64,000 nucleotides of DNA from Phytopseudomonas daroniae. GTDB lineage: Bacteria; Pseudomonadota; Gammaproteobacteria; Pseudomonadales; Pseudomonadaceae. The stretch spans positions 121,168 to 185,167 of the forward strand of contig NZ_QJUI01000014.1 of NCBI RefSeq assembly GCF_004327285.1, in the 5' to 3' direction. Made by a program: the position numbers and the translations under genes. Of the stretch, positions 25,708 to 33,712 are shown one piece after another. Each line of letters starts with the position of its first letter. The stretch's first letter is position 1. The notes under the pieces are model-generated. The model saw nothing but the letters and a program-made list of their open reading frames with translations, was not told the DNA's origin and did not search any database.

Positions 25708-26463
25708 TTAGCGCGCTTGACGCTGCTGGGCATACGCCTGGCATGCATCGCGGAACGCCTGGAACAGCTTCAGCGACTCCGGGTTTTCGGCGAAACGCCA
25801 CTCCGGGTGCCACTGCACGCCGATCAGGAAACCGGGCGAATCCGGCACCGACACCGCCTCCACCAGGCCATCGGGCGCCCGGGCCTCGATACGCAGGCTG
25901 TCGGCCAGACGATCGATACCCTGGCTGTGCAGGGAGTTGACCTGAAACTGCGACGGCAGGCCGATACGCTCGAACGCCCCGCCCGGCTGTACGGTGACCG
26001 CGTGCTGCGGCGCGTACTGCTCGGCGACCGACTCGCTTTGCGGCTCACGATGATCCAGATAGCCCGGCAGTTCCTGGACGCGCTGGTGCAGGGTGCCGCC
26101 GAGGGTCACGTTGAGCTCCTGGAAACCGCGGCAGATGCAGAACACCGGCACGCCCTTCTCGATGGCCAGGCGCAGCAGCGGCAAGGTATTGGCGTCGCGA
26201 CGCGGGTCGTGTTGAGTGCCTTCGATGCTGGGCGTGCCCTGGTAATGGCGTGGCTCGACATTGGAGGGCGAACCGGTGAACAGGATGCCATCCAGTTGAT
26301 CGAGCAGTTGATGCGGATCACTCGGCGTGCTGCGCGCCGGCAGTACCAGCGGCAGGCCAGCGTAAGCTGCCGCCTCGACGTATTTGTCGCCGACGGTGTG
26401 CGAATCGTATTTACCAAGTTGCTGCCGGCAGGCAGTAACGCCGATCAGGGGCATACGGGTCAT
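25708..26463 (-). CDS. Class I glutamine amidotransferase-like hydrolase (PuuD-type)
   Basis: 251 residues from ATG 26463 (GGAGAG 5 bases upstream). The active-site triad of the peptidase C26 family is visible: Cys111 (ICRG), His219 and Glu221 (WHPEW). PuuD/PauD-type enzymes release GABA from gamma-glutamyl-GABA at the end of the gamma-glutamylated polyamine pathway. The neighbours (FAD oxidoreductase and glutamine synthetase-like ligase, same strand) supply the earlier steps, which supports this role. A dispersed repeat separates it from the oxidoreductase, so it may have its own promoter or be read through. Confidence 0.85.
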   Translation of the reverse strand: MTRMPLIGVTACRQQLGKYDSHTVGDKYVEAAAYAGLPLVLPARSTPSDPHQLLDQLDGILFTGSPSNVEPRHYQGTPSIEGTQHDPRRDANTLPLLRLAIEKGVPVFCICRGFQELNVTLGGTLHQRVQELPGYLDHREPQSESVAEQYAPQHAVTVQPGGAFERIGLPSQFQVNSLHSQGIDRLADSLRIEARAPDGLVEAVSVPDSPGFLIGVQWHPEWRFAENPESLKLFQAFRDACQAYAQQRQAR

Positions 26464-26545
26464 GTTGACTCTCCGCAATGTGACTTGAAACCTGTTCACG
26501 AATCTTTATCTGCTCGTGAAGCACGGGATAGAACGACAAATTGGG

Positions 26546-26630
26546 CGCTACGTGGACAACGCTCTTTTTGTCCACTATTGCAATGGTGGACGGATCGGGC
26601 CGCGCAGGTGAAGCGTCGTCCACCCTACGA
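26546..26630. repeat. Interspersed repeat, copy 2 of 2
   Basis: Nearly the same as 9348-9439: GTGGACAACGCTCTTTTTGT, GGATCGGGCCGCGCAGGTGA and the end GTCCACCCTACG all recur, with a few substitutions and a shorter middle. It lies between the amidotransferase and oxidoreductase genes. Confidence 0.75.
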
Positions 26631-26653
26631 AAGCTGCTCCCATCATCAACAGG

Positions 26654-27931
26654 CTAAATCCCCAGGCGATCACGCAACTGGTAGTAAACGGCGCCCAGGG
26701 CCGTGAACGGCACGCGCAGCAAACGCCCGCCAGGGAACGGGTAATGCGGCAGGCCGGCGAAGGCGTCGAAACGCTCGGCCTGGCCGCGCAGGGTTTCGGC
26801 CAGCACCTTGCCGGCCAGGTGCGTGTAGGTCACGCCATGGCCGCTGCAGCCCTGTGAGTAGTAGATGTTGTCGCCGATGCGGCCGACCTGGGGCAGGCGC
26901 GACAGGGTCAGCAGGAAGTTGCCCGTCCAGGTGTAATCGATCTTCACGTCCTTGAGCTGCGGGAAGGTCTTGAGCAGCTTGGGTCGGATGATCGCTTCGA
27001 TGTCCGCCGGGTCGCGGGCACCGTAGACCACGCCGCCGCCGTAGATCAGGCGCTTGTCGGCGCTGAGGCGGTAGTAGTCGAGCAGGTAGTTGCAGTCTTC
27101 CACGCAGTAATCCTGCGGCAGCAGGCTATGGGCAAGCTCGTCCGACAGCGGCTCGGTGGCGAGTACCTGGGTACCGCAGGGCATCGATTTGGCCGCCAGC
27201 TCCGGCATCAGACCGCCAAGGTAGGCGTTGCCTGCCACCACCACGAACTTGGCCTTCACCTGACCGTTCGGCGTGTGCACGACGGGCTGCGGGCCACGGT
27301 CGATGCGGGTGGCCGGGCTCTGCTCGTAGATCGCGCCCCCCAGGGACGCCACTGCAGCGGCTTCACCCAGGGCCAGGTTGAGCGGGTGGATATGGCCGCC
27401 GCTCATGTCCAGCATGCCACCGACATAACGGTCGGTGCCGACCACTTCGCGGATGCGGCGCTCGTCCATCAGCTCCAGTTGGGTATGGCCGTAGCGCTCC
27501 CAAAGCTTCTTCTGAGACTCGAGGTGGCCCATCTGCTTGGCGGTGATGGCAGCGAACACGCCACCATCCTTCAGGTCGCACTGGATGCCGTACTTGGCGA
27601 CCCGCTCACGGATGATGCGCCCGCCTTCGAAGGCCATCTCGCCAAGTAGTTGTGCCTGGCGCGCGCCGACCTGACGCTCGATGACGTCGATGTCGCGACT
27701 GTAGCTGTTGACGATCTGCCCACCGTTACGCCCCGAGGCACCGAAGCCGACCTTGGCGGCCTCCAGAACGGTGACGCGAAAGCCATGCTCGAGCAGGAAC
27801 AGCGCCGTGGACAGGCCCGTGTAACCGGCGCCGATGATGCAGACATCCGTCTCGACGGATTCGCCGAGCGTGGGGTAGTCGACCCGCGGGTTGCGCGAGG
27901 CGGCGTAGTAACTGTCGACGTGTTGAGTCAT
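26654..27931 (-). CDS. FAD-dependent amine/amino-acid oxidoreductase (PuuB-type)
   Basis: 425 residues from ATG 27931 (GGGAG 6 bases upstream). The FAD-binding GxGxxG motif is in CIIGAGYTGLSTALFLLE (about residues 27-44); the DAO fold continues with GASGRNGGQI and ends with GCSGHGVTYTHLAGKVLAE. This matches gamma-glutamylputrescine oxidoreductase (PuuB/PauB) relatives, which oxidise gamma-glutamyl-polyamines to the aldehyde. The ligase gene lies upstream on the same strand, so the order is ligase, oxidase, hydrolase. No aldehyde dehydrogenase is in the window. Confidence 0.88.
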   Translation of the reverse strand: MTQHVDSYYAASRNPRVDYPTLGESVETDVCIIGAGYTGLSTALFLLEHGFRVTVLEAAKVGFGASGRNGGQIVNSYSRDIDVIERQVGARQAQLLGEMAFEGGRIIRERVAKYGIQCDLKDGGVFAAITAKQMGHLESQKKLWERYGHTQLELMDERRIREVVGTDRYVGGMLDMSGGHIHPLNLALGEAAAVASLGGAIYEQSPATRIDRGPQPVVHTPNGQVKAKFVVVAGNAYLGGLMPELAAKSMPCGTQVLATEPLSDELAHSLLPQDYCVEDCNYLLDYYRLSADKRLIYGGGVVYGARDPADIEAIIRPKLLKTFPQLKDVKIDYTWTGNFLLTLSRLPQVGRIGDNIYYSQGCSGHGVTYTHLAGKVLAETLRGQAERFDAFAGLPHYPFPGGRLLRVPFTALGAVYYQLRDRLGI

Positions 27932-28149
27932 GTGAAACTCCCTAAAAACTCCAAAGTTTCCGCTCTGGATATGAACCCTATCGAGACATCGCGAGCCAGA
28001 GCTAGGCAAGGCGCTACGTTAGTGACAGCCTCCGGGCGGTCAAGGCAGGCAAGGAAGCGGGCTGGTCGCATGCACCCGCCTCGACATCCAGGCTGCAGTG
28101 GCGCTGCTCCCAGTCCTGGCGGGTGATGTCTGTCATGCTCGCCGCTCCG

Positions 28150-29532
28150 TCAGACCGTGTGCAGGTACCAGTTGTACTCAAGATCGGAAATGGTCGTCTC
28201 GAACTCGTGCATTTCCGCTTCCTTGCAGGCGACGAAGATGTCGATGTACTCCGGGCGGATGTACTTGTTCATCACTTCGCTGTCGTCCAGTTCGCGCAAG
28301 GCATCGCGCAGGTTGTTCGGCAGGCTCTGCTCCAGTTGCTCGTAGGAGTTGCCCGCGATCGGCTCGCCCGGCTCCAGCTGGTTGGTCAGGCCGTGGTGAA
28401 TACCGGCGAGGATCGACGCCATCATCAGGTACGGGTTGGCATCGGCGCCCGCGACGCGGTGCTCGATACGAATGGCATCGCTGCTGCCGGTGGGTACGCG
28501 TACCGCCACGGTGCGGTTATCCAGGCCCCAACTCGGCGCGTTCGGCACGTAGAACTGGGCGCCGAAACGGCGGTACGAGTTGACGTTAGGGCACAAGAAC
28601 GCCATCGAAGCAGGCATGGTTTCCAGAATGCCGGCGATGGCATGGCGCAGCGGTGCGTGCTGCTCCGGGTCATCGGTGGCGAAGATGTTCTCGCCGGTTT
28701 TCTTGTCGAGCAGCGAGATGTGCACGTGCAGGCCGTTGCCCGCCTGACCGGGGTAGGGCTTGGCCATGAAGGTCGAGTCCATCTCATGGTCGTAGGCGAT
28801 GTTCTTGATCAGGCGCTTGAGCAACACGGCGTAGTCGCAGGCCTTGATCGCGTCCTCGACGTGGTGCAGGTTGACCTCGAACTGCGCCGGGGCGCTTTCC
28901 TTGACGATGGCGTCGGCCGGCAGATCCTGCTCCTTGGCGGCTTCGAGCATGTCCTGCAGGCAATCGACGTATTCGTCGAGATCGTCGATCAGGTAGACCT
29001 GAGTGGAAATCGGGCGCTTGCCGGAAATGGGCGAACGCGGCGGTTGCGGACGGCCGTTCACGTTCTCCTGGTCGATCAGGTAGAACTCCAGCTCGAAGGC
29101 CGCGCAGATGGTCAGGCCGAGTTCGTCGAACTTCTCCACTATCTGACGCAAGACCTCGCGGGGATCAGCGAAGAACGGCTTGCCGTCCAGCTCGTGCATG
29201 GTCATCAGCAACTGTGCGGTCGGGCGCTTCTGCCAGGGCTCCTTGCACAGCGTGTCGGGAATCGGGTAGCAGATACGGTCGGAGTCGCCGATATCCAGGC
29301 CGAGACCAGTGCTTTCCACGGTCGAACCGTTGATGTCCAGGGCGAACAGCGACGCAGGCAGATTGACGCCCTTTTCATAGACCTTGTGCAGGCTGGCGCG
29401 CTCGACACGCTTGCCGCGCACGATGCCGTTCATGTCGGTGATCAGCAGATCGACGTACTGAATCTCCGGGTGATCCTTGAGAAAGGTGTTCGCCTCGTTG
29501 AGTTGGACGACACGGGGGATAACCGAAGTCAT
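28150..29532 (-). CDS. Glutamine synthetase-like gamma-glutamylpolyamine synthetase
   Basis: 460 residues of glutamine synthetase fold. GS beta-grasp motif VDLLITDMNGIVRGKRV is near residue 26, and catalytic-domain signatures GNGLHVHISL and NRTVAVRVPTGS are present. Length and context fit the GS-like ligases PuuA/PauA/SpuB, which join glutamate to putrescine or other diamines using ATP. They differ from true GlnA by the shorter C-terminus and absent adenylylation site. The gene is divergent from a LysR gene (142-base gap), which is probably its regulator. Confidence 0.88.
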   Translation of the reverse strand: MTSVIPRVVQLNEANTFLKDHPEIQYVDLLITDMNGIVRGKRVERASLHKVYEKGVNLPASLFALDINGSTVESTGLGLDIGDSDRICYPIPDTLCKEPWQKRPTAQLLMTMHELDGKPFFADPREVLRQIVEKFDELGLTICAAFELEFYLIDQENVNGRPQPPRSPISGKRPISTQVYLIDDLDEYVDCLQDMLEAAKEQDLPADAIVKESAPAQFEVNLHHVEDAIKACDYAVLLKRLIKNIAYDHEMDSTFMAKPYPGQAGNGLHVHISLLDKKTGENIFATDDPEQHAPLRHAIAGILETMPASMAFLCPNVNSYRRFGAQFYVPNAPSWGLDNRTVAVRVPTGSSDAIRIEHRVAGADANPYLMMASILAGIHHGLTNQLEPGEPIAGNSYEQLEQSLPNNLRDALRELDDSEVMNKYIRPEYIDIFVACKEAEMHEFETTISDLEYNWYLHTV

Positions 29533-29674
29533 GGAAAATCATTCCTTTTGGCTCGGCGCGCCCGAGGAAGACATCTCACGAGCCTGGCGCCTCTTATTCT
29601 GGGTATTTGATTCTAGGCAACGCCCTGAGTATAAGTGGGCGCATACGCAACCGATACTGGCATTTAGACAATTC

Positions 29675-30565
29675 ATGATTGCATCGACGCAATACCAGAT
29701 CAGCCATGCCGACCTCGCCCTGGTACTCGCTCTGGTGCGCGGGCGCTCTCTGGCGCGGGCCGCAGAACAACTGCATGTGGACGTTTCCACGGTGTTCCGT
29801 GCCATCCGCAAACTGGAGGCCAGTCTCGGCGTCGCGTTGTTCGAGAAAAGCCGCCGCGGCTACATGCCGACCCAGAGCGCCCAGGCCCTGGCCGAACAGG
29901 CCGAACGTGCGGAGCAGGCCCTGGATGCCGCGCGCATTGCCCTGCAGCATGGCGAGAAAGTCATCAGTGGCACCGTGCGCCTGACCTGCACCGACGCCGT
30001 GCTGCAAAACCTGCTGCTGCCCAGCCTGGCCGAACTGATGCCGCGTTACCCGGCGTTGTCTCTGGAGTTGGCGACCACCAATACCTTCGCCAACCTCAGC
30101 CGTCGCGACGCCGATATCGCCCTGCGTCTGTCCAACGCACCGCCCGAGCACCTGGTTGGCCGGCAACTGGGGCACACCGCCTATTACATCTGCGGCCGCC
30201 CCGAACACCGCGAGCTTTTCCTGCAGGCCCCCACCTCGGTGCCATGGATCGCTCCGGACGACTCCATGCCCGATCACATCACCGTGACCTGGCGGCATCA
30301 GGTATACCCCAGCCTGGTGCCCCGCTACCGCTGCAGCAGCATGTCGGCGGTAGCTACGCTGGTGCAGGCGGGTCTTGGTATCGCTGCCCTGCCCGACTTC
30401 ATGGCCCGTAGCCTGGATGGCGTGCAGCGCCTGAGCGAGGCGCTGGCCGACTGCGATACCGATCTTTGGCTGCTGACACGCCCCGATTGCCTGGCCCTGC
30501 GCTCGGTACAGACCCTGTTCGATCAGCTCACGCCGCTGCTTCGGGCGCGGCTGAATACGCGCTAG
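29675..30565 (+). CDS. LysR-family transcriptional regulator
   Basis: 296 residues from ATG 29675. The helix-turn-helix region reads ALVLALVRGRSLARAAEQLH, then STVFRAIRKLEASLGVALFE (residues 12-55). The effector domain begins near residue 92. Divergent from the polyamine ligase gene, so it probably controls that catabolic group. Its TAG stop codon at 30563-30565 uses the first two bases of the inverted-repeat element that begins at 30564, so the original C-terminus may have been changed by that insertion. Confidence 0.9.
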   Translation: MIASTQYQISHADLALVLALVRGRSLARAAEQLHVDVSTVFRAIRKLEASLGVALFEKSRRGYMPTQSAQALAEQAERAEQALDAARIALQHGEKVISGTVRLTCTDAVLQNLLLPSLAELMPRYPALSLELATTNTFANLSRRDADIALRLSNAPPEHLVGRQLGHTAYYICGRPEHRELFLQAPTSVPWIAPDDSMPDHITVTWRHQVYPSLVPRYRCSSMSAVATLVQAGLGIAALPDFMARSLDGVQRLSEALADCDTDLWLLTRPDCLALRSVQTLFDQLTPLLRARLNTR

Positions 30566-30830
30566 GGTCTGTTGACGTTTCAACGCGAGCCGCGTTGCCG
30601 CGAGAAATCTCGCCAGGCTAGGCGGAGGACGCAGGGAATGGTTGTTCCCTTGCCAAGTCCTCCAACAACGCATGGCGAGATTTCCCGCGCAACCCGAAGG
30701 GCCGGGCCCGTTTTGCCGCGATGCTGCGTTTCTCGCCGGCTCATTTAGCCCACTAAACTTCGCGGCTCGTGCCTTGCCTCGCGGCAAAACGGGCTCCGGC
30801 GCGGCCGTGCGTGAAACGTCAACAGACCCT
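30564..30830. mobile_element. MITE-like element with perfect 19-base terminal inverted repeats
   Basis: Ends: AGGGTCTGTTGACGTTTCA at 30564-30582 and its exact reverse complement at 30812-30830. Inside are two more perfect inverted repeats: GAAATCTCGCCA (30604-30615) with TGGCGAGATTTC (30673-30684), and GCCCGTTTTGCCGCG (30706-30720) with CGCGGCAAAACGGGC (30780-30794). No protein is encoded. The 267-base unit could fold into a terminal stem with two hairpin arms. A transposase supplied in trans is expected for such elements. Confidence 0.75.
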
Positions 30831-31067
30831 TGGGCCTGATCAGGAGAAGGTACAAACACCATCGCGGCCTACCGCAGGAGCGGGGGCTCCTACGCAAGGT
30901 AAACAGGACGTTCATTCTGATCGTTAACGCTCGAGGCGCCATGAGCGCGATGGAGGATCAGGACAGAGCGCAGCAGGATTGTGCAATCGACCTGCAACCA
31001 TCCTGAACTACGCTTATCCATCCCCCCGCGGCCATAACCGCCGCCTTGCAAACGATAGGAATTGCTC
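30831..31067 (+). other. Promoter region of the alcohol dehydrogenase gene
   Basis: No gene seen. A short palindrome with GGAGCGGGGGCTCC lies near 30880. AGGA at 31056-31060 provides the ribosome site for the start at 31068. No clear -35/-10 pair was identified. Confidence 0.35.
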
Positions 31068-32132
31068 ATGACCACCATTCTCGGCTACGCCGCCCAGGAC
31101 TCCAGCAAACCTCTCGCGCCTCATCGTTTCCAGCGTCGTGCCGTTGGTAGCAACGACGTGCAGATCGACATTCTCTACTGCGGCGTCTGCCACTCCGACC
31201 TGCATACCGTGCGCAACGAGTGGAAGAACACCCTTTACCCATCGGTGCCCGGCCACGAGATCATTGGCAAGGTCACTGCAGTGGGCAGCGATGTAACGGC
31301 CTTCAAGGTCGGTGACCTGGCCGGCGTCGGTTGCATCGTCGACAGCTGTCAGAGCTGCCCGTCCTGTTCCGAAGGGCTGGAGCAGTATTGCGAAAGCGGC
31401 TTCACCGGCACCTACAACGGCCCGGTATTCGGTGGCGAAAACACCTTTGGTGGCTACTCCGACAACATCGTCGTCGACCAGAAATTCGTCCTGCGCATCA
31501 GCCATACCGACAACCTGGCCGCCGTCGCACCGCTGCTGTGCGCTGGTATCACCACCTACTCGCCACTGCGCCAGTGGAACGTCCAGCCCGGCGATAAAGT
31601 CGGTGTGGTCGGTCTCGGTGGCCTGGGCCATATGGGCGTGAAGATCGCCGCCGCCATGGGCGCTCACGTGGTGCTGTTCACCACGTCGCCGAACAAGCGT
31701 GAAGATGCCCTGCGCCTCGGCGCTGCCGAAGTGGTGGTGTCGAAGAACGCCGACGAGATGGCCGCTCACGCCAACAGCTTCGACTTCATCCTCAACACAG
31801 TCGCAGCGCCGCACAACCTGGACGCCTTCCTCGGCCTGCTCAAGCGCGACGCCACCATGACCCTGGTCGGAATACCGGATTCGCCGCACCCGTCGCCAGA
31901 AGTGTTCGGGCTGATCTTCAAGCGCCGCCGCCTGGCCGGCTCGCTGATCGGTGGCATCGCCGAGACTCAGGAGATGCTCGATTTCTGCGCCGAGCACGGT
32001 ATCGTCTCGGAGATCGAGATGATCGATATCCAGAACATCAACGAAGCCTACGAGCGCATGCTCAAGAGTGACGTGAAGTACCGCTTCGTGATCGACATGG
32101 CCTCCCTGGCCAAGGACGAGCACGCCGCGTAA
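31068..32132 (+). CDS. Zinc-dependent NAD(P)-linked alcohol dehydrogenase (YahK/CAD type)
   Basis: 354 residues. Catalytic zinc ligands: Cys41 in GVCHSD, His63 and Glu64 in GHE. Structural zinc ligands: Cys94, Cys97, Cys100 and Cys108. The Rossmann motif is GLGGLGHMG (about residue 182), with TTSPNKREDA after it, the pattern of NADP-preferring cinnamyl-alcohol-dehydrogenase-like enzymes such as YahK/AdhC. It should reduce aldehydes broadly. The aldo/keto reductase gene follows on the same strand after 163 bases; both may serve aldehyde detoxification. Confidence 0.9.
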   Translation: MTTILGYAAQDSSKPLAPHRFQRRAVGSNDVQIDILYCGVCHSDLHTVRNEWKNTLYPSVPGHEIIGKVTAVGSDVTAFKVGDLAGVGCIVDSCQSCPSCSEGLEQYCESGFTGTYNGPVFGGENTFGGYSDNIVVDQKFVLRISHTDNLAAVAPLLCAGITTYSPLRQWNVQPGDKVGVVGLGGLGHMGVKIAAAMGAHVVLFTTSPNKREDALRLGAAEVVVSKNADEMAAHANSFDFILNTVAAPHNLDAFLGLLKRDATMTLVGIPDSPHPSPEVFGLIFKRRRLAGSLIGGIAETQEMLDFCAEHGIVSEIEMIDIQNINEAYERMLKSDVKYRFVIDMASLAKDEHAA

Positions 32133-32295
32133 CGATGGCCAATCGTCACCCGCCACCGGCCCGGTCTCGCCCTCGCGAACCGGGCCGGTGTCGTTTCTGC
32201 GGCATGAATGCGTGCGGGCAAGGCGTTTACCAGGCGAACCTCGCAAGCCGTCGGGCGGTCACAAGCTGACGCCCCATCAACTCGAGGAGCATTCG

Positions 32296-33243
32296 ATGTC
32301 CAAACGCACTCTCGGTCAGTCCGGCCTGCAGGTCTCGCCCATCGCCTTCGGTGGCAACGTATTCGGCTGGACGCTGGACGAAGCGCAATCCTTCGCCATG
32401 CTCGACGCCATCGTCGACAACGGCCTCGACTTCATCGACACCGCCGACATGTACTCGGCCTGGGCCCCCGGCCACCAGGGCGGCGAGTCGGAAAGCATCA
32501 TCGGCAAATGGCTGAAACGCAGCGGCAAGCGCGAGCGCATCGTGCTGGCGACCAAGGTCGGAATGGAAATGGGCCACGGCGGCAAAGGCCTCAAGGCAGA
32601 CTACATCCAGAAAGCCGTGGAGGACTCGCTCAAGCGCCTGCAGACCGATTATATCGATCTGTATCAGGCCCATCAGGACGACACGGACACACCACTGGAA
32701 GAAACCCTGGGCGCCTTCTCCCGCCTGATCGCACAGGGCAAGGTGCGGGTGATCGGTGCATCCAACTACAGCGCCGAGCGCCTGCGCGAAGCGCACCAGG
32801 TGGCGCAGCGTCTCGGCGTGCCGAGCTACCAGAGCCTGCAGCCGCACTACAACCTGCACGCACGTAAAACCTATGAAGAAGAACTGGAACCGGTAGTGCA
32901 GGAACTCGGCATCGGCGTGATCAGCTACTTCTCCCTGGCCAGCGGCTTTCTCACCGGCAAGTACCGTACCCGCGAAGATATCACCGGTGCCCGCGCCGAG
33001 ATGGTCAAGGGCTATATGGACGAACGCGGTGTGACCATCCTCTCGGCGCTCGACGAAGTCGCCGCAGCCCGTGACGCGACACCGGCCCAGGTCGCCCTGG
33101 CCTGGCTGATCGCCCGCCCAAGCATCACCGCGCCCATCGCCAGTGCCACCTCGAGCAAGCAGTTGGCCGACCTGGTCGCCTCCACTCGCCTGCAATTGAG
33201 CGAGGACGAGGTAACCATGCTCAACCAGGCCAGCGCGTATTGA
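32296..33243 (+). CDS. Aldo/keto reductase
   Basis: 315 residues from ATG 32296 (GAGGAG 6 bases upstream). The TIM-barrel AKR tetrad is visible: Asp and Tyr in DFIDTADMYSAW (about residues 48-59), Lys in LATKVGM (about 83), His in YQAHQDD (about 124). The C-terminal cofactor region reads RPSITAPIASATS. It would reduce aldehydes or ketones with NADPH in the cytoplasm. The exact substrate is not evident. Confidence 0.9.
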   Translation: MSKRTLGQSGLQVSPIAFGGNVFGWTLDEAQSFAMLDAIVDNGLDFIDTADMYSAWAPGHQGGESESIIGKWLKRSGKRERIVLATKVGMEMGHGGKGLKADYIQKAVEDSLKRLQTDYIDLYQAHQDDTDTPLEETLGAFSRLIAQGKVRVIGASNYSAERLREAHQVAQRLGVPSYQSLQPHYNLHARKTYEEELEPVVQELGIGVISYFSLASGFLTGKYRTREDITGARAEMVKGYMDERGVTILSALDEVAAARDATPAQVALAWLIARPSITAPIASATSSKQLADLVASTRLQLSEDEVTMLNQASAY

Positions 33244-33265
33244 ACGCTGGGATGAAGCGGATCGC

Positions 33266-33310
33266 TCCCACGTTCTACGTGGGAAAGCAGCCTGGGGCGC
33301 TTCGCGCCCC
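33266..33310 (+). terminator. Two adjacent hairpins after the aldo/keto reductase
   Basis: TCCCACGT/ACGTGGGA (33266-33284, 3-base loop) and GGGGCGC/GCGCCCC (33294-33310, 3-base TTC loop). No long T-run; they could act as weak terminators or REP-like elements between this convergent pair of transcription units. Confidence 0.5.
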
Positions 33311-33379
33311 CTATCCCGAAACACACCCTATGCATCGACATAGCGGAAGCGGAGCGTCCTGAGCGGCGTTCCCGCGCAG

Positions 33380-33700
33380 AGCGTGCAGCGGATAGGCGCT
33401 CCAGCGCAACGTGCTGCACCGTCAGGATCTCAAACTCCAGCACATCAAAGATCCATTGCTCAGCAGTACCGACCGCACGCGTTAATGCATGTGCAGCGGA
33501 TGAGCCTTGGCTTCGGCAACGCTCATCCGCTGTTCGTCGATCAATTGCTGCTGTAGCGAATGATCCTTGGACAGCTGATACAAACGCTGCCCACGCCACA
33601 GATAGCAACGGCTATCACCGGCCCAGATGCAGGCGCCGCGATGCCTTCCACCAATAGCACCACCACGGTGCTGCCCATGATGCTGTCATGGCGTTCTACT
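33380..33700 (-). pseudogene. Decayed second copy of the T6SS phosphatase gene
   Basis: Bases about 33425-33693 match, with scattered substitutions, the middle of the intact phosphatase gene at about 42034-42303. Bases about 33387-33421 match its part at 41923-41955. The roughly 80 bases between these parts in the intact gene are missing here, as are both ends. The translation AAHALTRAVGTAEQ, then DVLEFE, then HVALERL is still readable. It abuts the stop codon of the lipase gene (33713) directly. Confidence 0.85.
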
Positions 33701-33712
33701 GGGTTTCCACAT

